Shown one piece after another: positions 32,894-39,410 of a stretch of 39,410 bases of DNA. The notes beneath the pieces are model-generated. The model did not search any database. It was given only the letters and a program-made list of their open reading frames with translations, and was not told where the DNA came from. Each line of letters begins with the position of its first letter. Position 1 is the stretch's first letter. The translations under genes were made by a program, and so were the position numbers. Source of the stretch: Alphaproteobacteria bacterium. GTDB lineage: Bacteria; Pseudomonadota; Alphaproteobacteria; CAAHEQ01; UBA3637. The stretch spans positions 1 to 39,410 of the forward strand of contig JAFPYS010000015.1 of assembly GCA_017412085.1 (NCBI GenBank). The letters are read 5' to 3'.

Positions 32894-33795
32894 GCTGACA
32901 CCTTTGTCCTTTCGGCGGCACGTAGTTTAGCGCTGTGGGCGCGGGGATTTTTTTCTAATTCGGACGCAGAAGCGGTCACGGGTTTCTTTGTTAATATTTT
33001 GAATAAGCTATTGTCCTGCGGCGCGGGAGCATATTTGTTTTGATGAATTGTTTTTGAGGAATTTTTATTCAAAAAATCTTTAACAATGCGGTCTTCTAAG
33101 GAATGAAACGACACGACAACCAAACGGCCATTGGGCTTTAAGAGCTGTGGCGCGGCCTCCAAGGTGCGTTCCAGCTCACCCAACTCGTCATTGACAGCTA
33201 TTCTGAGCGCCTGGAAAGAACGCGTGGCGCTGTCCGATCCATCTTTGGGACGAGGCATTATGTGGTGGATAATGTGGGCCATTTCACCCGTTGTTGTGGG
33301 CGTGTGTTCTTTAAGTGCGTGCGCGATTTTGCGGCTTTGACGTTCCTCGCCATATTTGTATAGGATGTTGGCCAATTGACTTTCGGGGAGTGTTTTGATT
33401 AGGTCGGCAGCGGTTAGTCCTTCGTCGCTCATGCGCATATCCAATGGGCCATTAAAACGCAAAGAAAAACCACGTTCGGGCGTGTCAATTTGCATGGAAG
33501 AAACACCGATATCCAATACGATGCCGTCCACTTTTTCGGTTAAATAATTCGCCATGTGGCTGAAGCAATCTTGGATAAATGCAAAACGATCGCCAAATTT
33601 TTTTTGAATTTGTTCGGAGGTAAAGCGAGTGGTTGGATCACGATCAAATGCAATAACTTGGTTGTTTTTGTTGGCATTTAAAATGGCCTTTGTATAGCCG
33701 CCAGCTCCAAAAGTGCCGTCCACAAAAGTCCCGCCATTGGGGGCTAAATAATTCAAAACCTCATCCAACAAGACAGGAATGTGGGCTGCTTGCAT
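32890..33795 (-). CDS. rsmH: 16S rRNA (cytosine-1402-N4) methyltransferase
   Basis: A 301-residue S-adenosylmethionine enzyme that methylates N4 of C1402 in the 16S rRNA decoding site. HIPVLLDEVLNYLAP at the start, the SAM loop FVDGTFGAGGYTKAIL near 26, DGIVLDIGVSSMQID near 95, RGFSLRFNGPLDMRM and VVVSFHSLEDRIVK near 230 are diagnostic. I chose the ATG at 33795, preceded by AAAGGA, over a longer reading through the promoter. It is the first gene of the dcw run; mraZ, often upstream, is absent. Confidence 0.96.
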   Translation of the reverse strand: MQAAHIPVLLDEVLNYLAPNGGTFVDGTFGAGGYTKAILNANKNNQVIAFDRDPTTRFTSEQIQKKFGDRFAFIQDCFSHMANYLTEKVDGIVLDIGVSSMQIDTPERGFSLRFNGPLDMRMSDEGLTAADLIKTLPESQLANILYKYGEERQSRKIAHALKEHTPTTTGEMAHIIHHIMPRPKDGSDSATRSFQALRIAVNDELGELERTLEAAPQLLKPNGRLVVVSFHSLEDRIVKDFLNKNSSKTIHQNKYAPAPQDNSLFKILTKKPVTASASELEKNPRAHSAKLRAAERTKVSA

Positions 33796-33819
33796 TTTTT
33801 GATCCTTTCTTTTATCAAA

Positions 33820-33849
33820 AGTATAGCTGATTTTATCCGCGAAATGCAA
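33820..33849 (-). promoter_or_regulatory. Promoter of the dcw cluster
   Basis: On the minus strand TTGCAT (33844-33849), an 18-base spacer and TATACT (33820-33825). It lies 25 bases before the rsmH ATG in the gap after ndk. No other convincing promoter is visible for the 13-gene cluster, though internal ones within genes cannot be excluded. Confidence 0.6.
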
Positions 33850-33891
33850 GGGATTTTTGTGGAAAATGGCAAAAATTTAAAGGGGTAAAAA

Positions 33892-34311
33892 TTACTTTAA
33901 TTCGTCTTCGGAAAACCATAAAGAAATTTCTCGTGCAGCGCTTTCAGGACTGTCCGATCCATGCACGGAATTTTTGGTTTTACTTTCTGCATAAAGTTTG
34001 CGCAATGTTCCTTCGGCAGCTTCGGCCGGATCTGTTTTGCCCATAAGAGTACGATAGCGTTGAATAGCATCTTCGCCTTCCAAGACCTGAACAACAATCG
34101 GGCCAGAAGTCATAAATTCCAACAATCCTTCGTAAAAGGACTTGCCTTTGTGTTCGGCATAGAAGGCTTCAAATTGGGCGCGTGTAGGTTGCTCAACGCG
34201 CTTGGAGGCAATAATATTTAATCCTGTTTCACGAATTTTGTTGTTGATTTCATCTTCTAAATGACGAGCGGTTGCATTTGGTTTGATAATGCAAAAAGTT
34301 CTTTCTAACAT
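33892..34311 (-). CDS. ndk: Nucleoside diphosphate kinase
   Basis: A 139-residue enzyme that moves the terminal phosphate between nucleoside tri- and diphosphates. [20 protein letters not shown] is the typical start, and the phosphorylated His lies in [12 protein letters not shown] near residue 115. Length is normal. I chose the ATG at 34311 with AAAGGA upstream. It has its own promoter at 34338-34366 and no clear terminator, so some transcription may run on into rsmH and the dcw genes. Confidence 0.97.
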   Translation of the reverse strand: MLERTFCIIKPNATARHLEDEINNKIRETGLNIIASKRVEQPTRAQFEAFYAEHKGKSFYEGLLEFMTSGPIVVQVLEGEDAIQRYRTLMGKTDPAEAAEGTLRKLYAESKTKNSVHGSDSPESAAREISLWFSEDELK

Positions 34312-34337
34312 GATTTTTCCTTTCATTTTATGGGGCA

Positions 34338-34366
34338 AAGATATGCCTGTTTTTAAGTTATGTCAA
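34338..34366 (-). promoter_or_regulatory. Promoter of ndk
   Basis: On the minus strand a perfect TTGACA (34361-34366), a 17-base spacer and TATCTT (34338-34343). The leader would be about 20 bases. The stretch CTTGACAT with CATATCTTTG also resembles alphaproteobacterial heat-shock promoters. Confidence 0.8.
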
Positions 34367-34376
34367 GATAATTTTC

Positions 34377-34405
34377 TTGATTTTTTGGGGGAGATATGTT
34401 AGAAT
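34377..34405 (+). promoter_or_regulatory. Promoter of tRNA-Ser
   Basis: TTGATT (34377-34382), a 17-base spacer and TAGAAT (34400-34405), preceded by TGT as an extended -10. It points away from the ndk promoter, and the two -35 boxes are only ten bases apart. The tRNA begins about 38 bases downstream. Confidence 0.7.
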
Positions 34406-34443
34406 TAAGCGTCCTTTTGAGAAGGGGCAGAAGGCATGAATGT

Positions 34444-34534
34444 GGAAGGGTGGCAGAGTGGTCGAATGCGGCAGACTCGAAATCTGTTATAGGGATTTTC
34501 TCTATCGGGGGTTCGAATCCCCCCCCTTCCGCCA
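34444..34534 (+). tRNA. tRNA-Ser (anticodon CGA)
   Basis: A 91-base serine tRNA reading UCG. The acceptor arms GGAAGGG and CCCTTCC pair, with discriminator G and an encoded CCA end. The D arm begins GCAGAGTGGTCGAATG. The anticodon arm CAGACT-CGA-AATCTG carries CGA. A long variable arm (ATAGGGATTTTCTCTAT) marks a class II tRNA, and the T arm GGGGGTTCGAATCCCCC is canonical. Boundaries follow from the acceptor stem. Confidence 0.97.
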
Positions 34535-34557
34535 TACATACCTATTCTAAAATCTAT

Positions 34558-34586
34558 TTGATTTTTAACATAAAATCGTGTATAAT
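34558..34586 (+). promoter_or_regulatory. Promoter of uvrA
   Basis: TTGATT (34558-34563), a 17-base spacer and a perfect TATAAT (34581-34586), 23 bases before the uvrA ATG. No clear SOS (LexA) operator of the alphaproteobacterial GTTC-N7-GTTC type is seen near it. Confidence 0.8.
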
Positions 34587-34609
34587 CCTTGCCCAACAAG
34601 GAGAGGCAA

Positions 34610-37393
34610 ATGGATTGCATTAAAATTCGCGGCGCAAGGCAGCACAACTTAAAAAACATCAATGTTGATATTCCCAAAAATCAGTTGGTGGTGATTACAG
34701 GTGTTTCCGGTTCGGGTAAGTCCAGTTTAGCGTTTGATACCATTTATGCGGAAGGACAACGGCGTTATGTGGAAAGTTTGTCCGCCTATGCACGTCAGTT
34801 TTTAGACGTGATGGGTAAACCAGATGTAGACCTTATCGAGGGTTTGTCGCCGGCTATTTCTATTGAACAAAAGACAACCAGCCACAACCCGCGTTCCACC
34901 GTTGGTACGGTCACAGAAATTTATGACTACATGCGTCTTTTGTGGGCACGCGCTGGTACGCCATATTCTCCAGTAACGGGATTGCCGATTAAGGCCTTGA
35001 CGGTCAGCCAGATGACTGATGGTATTTTAACCGAGCCCGAAGGTACAAAATTAATTTTGATGGCGCCGGTTGTGCGTGATCGCAAGGGGGAATATAAAAA
35101 GGAAATTGCCGCTTGGCAAAAGGCGGGCTTTACCCGTTTGAAGGTGGACGGCATATTTTGTGAAATTGAGGAAGCGCCGGAATTAGATAAAAACAAAAAG
35201 CACACCATTTCCGTGGTGGTAGACCGTATCGTTGTTAAAAAAGAAATTGAAGGACGCATTGCGGGATCTGTTGAAAAATGTTTATCGTTGGCGGATGGGT
35301 TGTTGGAAGTGGAAAATGTTGCGACGCACGAATCTAAAATTTATTCCAGCAAGTTTGCTTGTCCTGTGTCCGGTTTTACGATTGCTGAATTGGAGCCGCG
35401 CCTGTTTTCGTTTAACAACCCAGAGGGCGCATGTCCTGTTTGTGCGGGTTTGGGAACAAAGCAAGGCGTAGACGAAAGTTTAGTGATTCAACATCCAGAA
35501 TTGTCCATCAAGCAAGGGGCTATTGCGCCGTGGACCAGTTCGTCGGGCGACATGTATCAATGGCATGAATATGCATTAAGACCTTTGATTCGTGCGCTGG
35601 ATTTAAATCTTGATACACCTTGGTGCAAGTTGCCGAAAGAAACACAAGAGGCGATTTTACATGGCTATCACACAAAGGGACTTCACTTTGAGGGAGTAAT
35701 TCCCAATATGGAGCGCCGTTATTTGGAAACCGAATCTGACTGGGCACGCGAAGAGATGAGTAAATACATGCTGAACACACCTTGTGAAGCGTGTGGCGGG
35801 GCAAGATTAAAACCCGAAGCGTTGGCGGTTAAAATAGCTGGAAAAAACATCTCAGAGGTAACGGAACTTTCCATCGCCGAATCATTTGAATGGTTTCAAA
35901 AAGTGCCATCAAAATTGGACCACGAAAAACAAGAAATTGCTGAACGTATTTTAAAAGAAATTGTGGAACGGTTGCGCTTTTTGAATAATGTCGGATTGGG
36001 GTATTTGCCGTTGAATCGTATCAGTGGTACCTTATCCGGCGGTGAGGCACAGCGCATTCGGTTGGCCAGTCAAATTGGTTCTGGGTTAACGGGCGTGTTA
36101 TACGTGTTGGACGAACCATCGATTGGTTTGCATCAACGCGATAATCACAAATTGTTGGAAACATTATTCCATCTGCGTGATTTAGGAAACTCGGTTATTG
36201 TGGTGGAACACGATCAAGAAACAATGGAAGCTGCGGATTACATTTTTGATATTGGACCCAAAGCCGGCAGGCATGGAGGGCATTTGGTGGCAGAGGGGAC
36301 TCCAAAAGAAATCTCACAAAATCCAAAATCCATCACGGGGCAATATCTGTCTGGAGCCAAAGAAATTAAAGTGCCGTCCAAACGTCGTGAAGGAAACGGC
36401 AAAACGTTGACGATTGAAGGGGCCAAATGTCACAACTTGAAAAATGTAACGGTGGACATTCCTTTGGGTACATTCACGTGTGTGACGGGCGTATCTGGTG
36501 GTGGTAAATCCAGCTTGATTATTGAAACACTATATAAGGGGCTCAGTAATATTATTGGCAAGACAAAACAATTGGCAGGCGCTTACAAAACAATGCGTGG
36601 TACGGCAGCGATTGATAAAATTATTGACATTGATCAAAGCCCAATTGGGCGCACGCCGCGGTCTAATCCTGCCACCTATACGGGCATGTTCTCACCGATT
36701 CGTGATTGGTATGCTGCTTTGCCAGAGGCTAAAGCACGTGGATACAAGGCGGGACGCTTTTCGTTTAACGTGGCTGGTGGCCGTTGTGAGGCATGCGAAG
36801 GGGATGGCGTGAAGCAAATCTCCATGAACTTTTTGCCGGATGTGTATGTGACATGTGATGTGTGCCACGGCACGCGGTATAATCGCGAAACGTTGGAAAT
36901 TAAATACAAAGACAAATCGATTGCGGACGTTTTGAATATGACAGTGGATGAGGCGTTTGAATTCTTTAACCATGTGCCCGCTATTCGTGAAAAATGCGAT
37001 CTGTTGCGTAAGGTTGGCTTGGGATATATTACGTTGGGACAATCGGCTGTTACGTTGTCGGGCGGTGAAGCGCAACGCATAAAGTTGGCTAAAGAATTAT
37101 CACGCAAATCCACAGGTAAAACTTTATATATCTTGGATGAGCCAACAACTGGATTGCACTTTGCCGACATTCAAAAACTGTTGGAAGTGCTGCAAGCTTT
37201 GGTGGATGCGGGTAATACCGTGGTTGTCATTGAGCATAACTTAGATATTATTAAGTCGGCGGATTATATCATTGACATGGGCCCAGAAGGCGGACACGCC
37301 GGTGGTCGTATTGTTGCCACGGGTACACCTGAACAAGTTGCAAAAGTTAAAGAAAGCTACACTGGACAATACTTAAAAAAGATATTGAAATAA
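34610..37393 (+). CDS. uvrA: Excinuclease ABC subunit A
   Basis: A 927-residue DNA damage sensor of nucleotide excision repair, an ATPase with two ABC modules that loads UvrB at lesions. Walker A motifs are GVSGSGKSS (31-39) and GVSGGGKSS (about 627); ABC signatures are [15 protein letters not shown] near 477 and [15 protein letters not shown] near 818. The second zinc finger is intact (CEACEGDG and CDVCHGTR). The first has CPVSG in place of CPxC, with CPVC following, a form I remember from other alphaproteobacteria. I chose the ATG at 34610 with AAGGAGAGG upstream. The stop directly abuts the map stop on the other strand. Confidence 0.98.
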   Translation: MDCIKIRGARQHNLKNINVDIPKNQLVVITGVSGSGKSSLAFDTIYAEGQRRYVESLSAYARQFLDVMGKPDVDLIEGLSPAISIEQKTTSHNPRSTVGTVTEIYDYMRLLWARAGTPYSPVTGLPIKALTVSQMTDGILTEPEGTKLILMAPVVRDRKGEYKKEIAAWQKAGFTRLKVDGIFCEIEEAPELDKNKKHTISVVVDRIVVKKEIEGRIAGSVEKCLSLADGLLEVENVATHESKIYSSKFACPVSGFTIAELEPRLFSFNNPEGACPVCAGLGTKQGVDESLVIQHPELSIKQGAIAPWTSSSGDMYQWHEYALRPLIRALDLNLDTPWCKLPKETQEAILHGYHTKGLHFEGVIPNMERRYLETESDWAREEMSKYMLNTPCEACGGARLKPEALAVKIAGKNISEVTELSIAESFEWFQKVPSKLDHEKQEIAERILKEIVERLRFLNNVGLGYLPLNRISGTLSGGEAQRIRLASQIGSGLTGVLYVLDEPSIGLHQRDNHKLLETLFHLRDLGNSVIVVEHDQETMEAADYIFDIGPKAGRHGGHLVAEGTPKEISQNPKSITGQYLSGAKEIKVPSKRREGNGKTLTIEGAKCHNLKNVTVDIPLGTFTCVTGVSGGGKSSLIIETLYKGLSNIIGKTKQLAGAYKTMRGTAAIDKIIDIDQSPIGRTPRSNPATYTGMFSPIRDWYAALPEAKARGYKAGRFSFNVAGGRCEACEGDGVKQISMNFLPDVYVTCDVCHGTRYNRETLEIKYKDKSIADVLNMTVDEAFEFFNHVPAIREKCDLLRKVGLGYITLGQSAVTLSGGEAQRIKLAKELSRKSTGKTLYILDEPTTGLHFADIQKLLEVLQALVDAGNTVVVIEHNLDIIKSADYIIDMGPEGGHAGGRIVATGTPEQVAKVKESYTGQYLKKILK

Positions 37394-38185
37394 TTATTCG
37401 TTGTAAGGTGGAAAATCCCAACCCTTGGGAGATTTTGTGAAAATTTCAAAGCCATCTTCTGTTACCCCTAACATGTGCTCAAATTGCGCCGAAAGCTGTT
37501 TGTCCTTTGTCACAACCGTCCAATCATCATTTAAAACAACCGTTTCAAAAGTGCCAACATTTACCATAGGCTCCACTGTAAAGACCATGCCTGGTACAAT
37601 TTTAACGCCGCTTCCTTTGTGGCCAAAGTTCAAAATGTTTGGCGCGCCATGAAAGACCTTCCCGCAGCCATGCCCACAATAATCACGCACAACAGAAAAC
37701 CCTTCTTTTTCGGCCGTCTTTTCCATGGCATAGCCTAAATCGCCTGTTGTTGCACCTGGCTTGACTGCGTTAATACCGGCCATCATTGTGTCATAGGCAT
37801 TCATGACAAGACGCTTTGCTTTAACAGAGGGATGTCCCACAAAATACATGCGTGATGTATCGCCATAGTACCCGTCTAAAATCACCGTAACGTCAATGTT
37901 GATAATGTCGCCATTTTGAAGATGCTTGTCGGGACTTGGAATGCCATGACAAATGACGTGATTTGGTGAGATACAAGTTGCCTTTGGATAGCCATGATAG
38001 CCAAGGCACGCCGATACGCCGCCCTTGCTTTTGATAAAATCATTCATCAGATTGTCCAAATATTCTGTGGAAACACCGACTTTAACAAAAGGGGCAATAT
38101 AATCCAATGTCTCGGCGGCCAAACGCCCCGCTGCGCGCAGGCCAACAAAATCAGAGGATGTATATATAATAATATCTTCTTTCAT
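37394..38185 (-). CDS. map: Methionine aminopeptidase, type I
   Basis: A 263-residue enzyme that removes the starting Met from new proteins. Metal ligands are visible in NIDVTVILDGYYGDTSRM (two Asp, near residues 100-111), GHGCGKVFHGAP (His, near 173) and VFTVEPMV (Glu, near 206), with a further Glu near the end; HGIPS near 80 holds the substrate His. Length is normal. There is no ribosome site before the ATG at 38185, but a TGCTATAAT box ends only seven bases upstream, which suggests a leaderless transcript. The other possibility is readthrough from rpoH, 41 bases upstream. Confidence 0.96.
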   Translation of the reverse strand: MKEDIIIYTSSDFVGLRAAGRLAAETLDYIAPFVKVGVSTEYLDNLMNDFIKSKGGVSACLGYHGYPKATCISPNHVICHGIPSPDKHLQNGDIINIDVTVILDGYYGDTSRMYFVGHPSVKAKRLVMNAYDTMMAGINAVKPGATTGDLGYAMEKTAEKEGFSVVRDYCGHGCGKVFHGAPNILNFGHKGSGVKIVPGMVFTVEPMVNVGTFETVVLNDDWTVVTKDKQLSAQFEHMLGVTEDGFEIFTKSPKGWDFPPYNE

Positions 38186-38192
38186 AAAGATT

Positions 38193-38201
38193 ATTATAGC
38201 A
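38193..38201 (-). promoter_or_regulatory. Extended -10 promoter of map, probably leaderless
   Basis: On the minus strand TGCTATAAT is a perfect extended -10. The matching -35 position holds only a poor TTTCAT. Transcription should begin about seven bases on, which falls at or next to the map ATG, so the mRNA would have no leader. Confidence 0.6.
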
Positions 38202-38226
38202 CTATTTCACACAAAATGAAAGCTTT

Positions 38227-39102
38227 TTATAGGGCGTACTTTGCGGCGCCAGCATGAATGGCCTTGGAAACTTTTTGATAAGCTTTTGTTTCAATTTGGC
38301 GCACGCGTTCGCGGCTGATGTGAAACTCCAAGCCCAAGTTTTCCAATGTTTCAGGGTTGTCTGTCAAAAAACGTTTTTGCACAATTAGGCGTTCACGGTC
38401 GGATAAAGATGCCAAAGCTTCTTTTAAAAGCTTCTTTTTTAACAGCATTTCTTGAGATTCACCCAATTTTTCTTCGATGGTTTCATCGCCGTCCGTCAAC
38501 ATATCTTGATAATTTGTTGTGGAGTCATGAGATAAAGAAGCATTCAAGGACGAATCGCCAGACAGGCGTTGCTCCATTTCAACCACATCGCGCTTTGTAA
38601 CGCCCAGCTCTTCGGCAATTTGTTCCGCCGTTTCATCGTTCAATGATGTTTCGCCATAAAGTCCCAAACGAGATTTAATTTTATGCAAGTTATAAAACAG
38701 GCGTTTTTGTGTGGCAACGGTGCCAATCTTCACCAAAGACCAAGATTTTAAAATGAATTCAGACACAGCGGCTTTAATCCACCAAATGGCATAAGTGGCC
38801 AAACGGAAGCCTTTATCTGGATCAAACTTTTTAATGGCCTGCATAAGCCCGATATTTGCTTCAGAAATTAAATCCGACAAAGCCAACCCATAGTGCCGAA
38901 AAGAAATCGCCACTTTGGCGGCCAAGCGCAAATGAGAAGTTGTCAATTCGTGCGCGGCCTCGATGTCGCCAGTTTCACGATAACGCTTTGCAAGCATATA
39001 TTCTTTGTCAGCGTCCAACATAGGAAACTTGTTAATTTCAGCCAAATATCTGGGAAGCGAGGCATTTGATGCCAATAAAGATAAAGCGTAGGTGTTCGTC
39101 AT
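38227..39102 (-). CDS. rpoH: RNA polymerase heat-shock sigma factor RpoH
   Basis: A 291-residue sigma-32 that directs RNA polymerase to chaperone and protease genes. Region 1.2 (LPRYLAEINKFPMLDADKEY) is followed by region 2 with LSDLISEANIGLMQAIKKFD and the -10-binding RLATYAIWWIKAAVSEFIL near 101-119. The RpoH box QKRLFYNL near 131 is specific to sigma-32. Region 3 (ETAEQIAEELGVTKRDV) and region 4, with a helix-turn-helix LGLEFHISRERVRQIE near 258, complete it. AAGGAAAGGA precedes the ATG. A strong sigma-70 promoter with a leader of about 80 bases lies upstream. Confidence 0.96.
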   Translation of the reverse strand: MTNTYALSLLASNASLPRYLAEINKFPMLDADKEYMLAKRYRETGDIEAAHELTTSHLRLAAKVAISFRHYGLALSDLISEANIGLMQAIKKFDPDKGFRLATYAIWWIKAAVSEFILKSWSLVKIGTVATQKRLFYNLHKIKSRLGLYGETSLNDETAEQIAEELGVTKRDVVEMEQRLSGDSSLNASLSHDSTTNYQDMLTDGDETIEEKLGESQEMLLKKKLLKEALASLSDRERLIVQKRFLTDNPETLENLGLEFHISRERVRQIETKAYQKVSKAIHAGAAKYAL

Positions 39103-39188
39103 TTTATATCCTTTCCTTGAAGCAATATAAAGTTTTGTTCCCTCTATTTAAGACAAGAACAAGCCCATCTTTCGAACTAAGCCCCTTT

Positions 39189-39217
39189 ATTGTAGCAAAA
39201 GGAATGGGCGATGTCAA
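39189..39217 (-). promoter_or_regulatory. Sigma-70 promoter of rpoH
   Basis: On the minus strand a perfect TTGACA (39212-39217), a 17-base spacer and TACAAT (39189-39194). The predicted leader is about 80 bases, the longest in the window, and could hold temperature-dependent structure, though I see only a weak TTGTTC/GAACAA pairing in it. Confidence 0.85.
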
Positions 39218-39235
39218 GAATATTTTCGTATTTTT

Positions 39236-39410
39236 TTAATCCCGATGATAAGGGTGGCCATCCAAGATCGTTTTGGCGCGATAGATTTGTTCGGCCAATA
39301 CGACGCGCATTAAAAAGTGTGGCAAGGTCATGCGGCCAAAAGACAATGTGAGATTAGCTCTGTCTTTCACTTTTTTGCCGTGTCCATCGGCGCCGCCAAT
39401 CAAAAAGGCA
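39236..39410 (-). CDS. rlmH: 23S rRNA (pseudouridine1915-N3)-methyltransferase, 3' part
   Basis: The last 57 codons of rlmH; the 5' part lies beyond the window. The product methylates pseudouridine 1915 in helix 69 of 23S rRNA. The SPOUT-fold knot region is recognisable from [33 protein letters not shown] and the end GHPYHRD, in which the final His-Arg is conserved. It reads toward rpoH but rpoH has its own promoter in the gap. This part was too short at the window edge to be listed as a full gene, but the match is strong. Confidence 0.92.
   Translation of the reverse strand, partial: AFLIGGADGHGKKVKDRANLTLSFGRMTLPHFLMRVVLAEQIYRAKTILDGHPYHRD

Noticed and set aside
34548-34565. AT-rich hairpin AAAATC-TATTT-GATTTT after the tRNA as a terminator
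   Set aside because: Only six A-T-rich pairs, and it overlaps the -35 box of the uvrA promoter; not convincing as a terminator.
34396-34677. Open frames on both strands across the serine tRNA
   Set aside because: They are created by the tRNA and its flanks; the tRNA structure explains the sequence.
36676-37170. Open frame of 164 codons antisense to the end of uvrA
   Set aside because: Fully inside the conserved second ABC module of uvrA on the opposite strand, with no ribosome site or recognisable motif.
39163-39209. GCCCAT and ATGGGC flanking the rpoH -10 box as a possible operator
   Set aside because: Only six bases per arm, 35 bases apart; expected by chance over a region this size.
1-39410. 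CRISPR arrays, insertion sequences, prophage genes, riboswitches
   Set aside because: I looked for direct repeats, transposase motifs, integrases and long structured leaders and found none; the window is almost entirely core genes.

Overview
The window is a gene-dense, low-GC chromosomal segment of an alphaproteobacterium. The evidence is LpxI (instead of LpxH), an FzlA-type glutathione-transferase-like division protein, RpoH with its RpoH box, a UvrA with the CPVSGFT first zinc-knuckle variant, and the cdsA-rseP-bamA-skp-lpx order. The prepilin-like protein at the left edge has the form I remember from uncultured, often host-associated alphaproteobacteria, but I cannot place the organism below class.

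Layout: (1) 75-2256, plus strand: a prepilin-like protein with its own terminator, a PilT/GspE-family secretion ATPase with a long proline-rich N-terminus, and a 61-residue hydrophobic protein; these look like part of a pilus or secretion locus that may continue to the left. (2) 2215-13450, minus strand: one tightly packed run of 12 genes read from a promoter at about 13,500: cdsA, rseP, bamA, skp, lpxD, lpxA, lpxI, lpxB, fzlA-like, a lipoprotein, a GT4 glycosyltransferase and a DUF5665 protein. It covers phospholipid precursor synthesis, outer-membrane protein assembly and lipid A synthesis. (3) 13572-16968, minus strand: rpsT with its own promoter and terminator, then two small exported proteins, a YejA-like peptide-binding protein and a small membrane protein. 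(4) accA on the plus strand at 17047-17982. (5) 17975-33795, minus strand: the dcw cluster rsmH-ftsL-ftsI-murE/murF fusion-mraY-ftsW-murG-murC-murB-ddl-ftsQ-ftsA-ftsZ, most junctions overlapping. (6) ndk, a tRNA-Ser(CGA) and uvrA around divergent promoters. (7) map and rpoH on the minus strand, then the 3' end of rlmH cut by the window edge.

Together the window holds most of the peptidoglycan precursor and divisome genes plus much of lipid A and outer-membrane assembly. Departures from usual gene order are a fused murE/murF, no murD between mraY and ftsW, no mraZ before rsmH, no lpxC after ftsZ, no fabZ between lpxD and lpxA, and no dxr or uppS next to cdsA.

No intergenic gap exceeds 300 bases. 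I saw no insertion sequence, phage gene, CRISPR array or rRNA. The best candidate for something undescribed is the left-edge prepilin/ATPase/small-protein set. The rest is core biology with unusual details: a divergent LpxA, a probable leaderless map, the murE/murF fusion and the missing genes.
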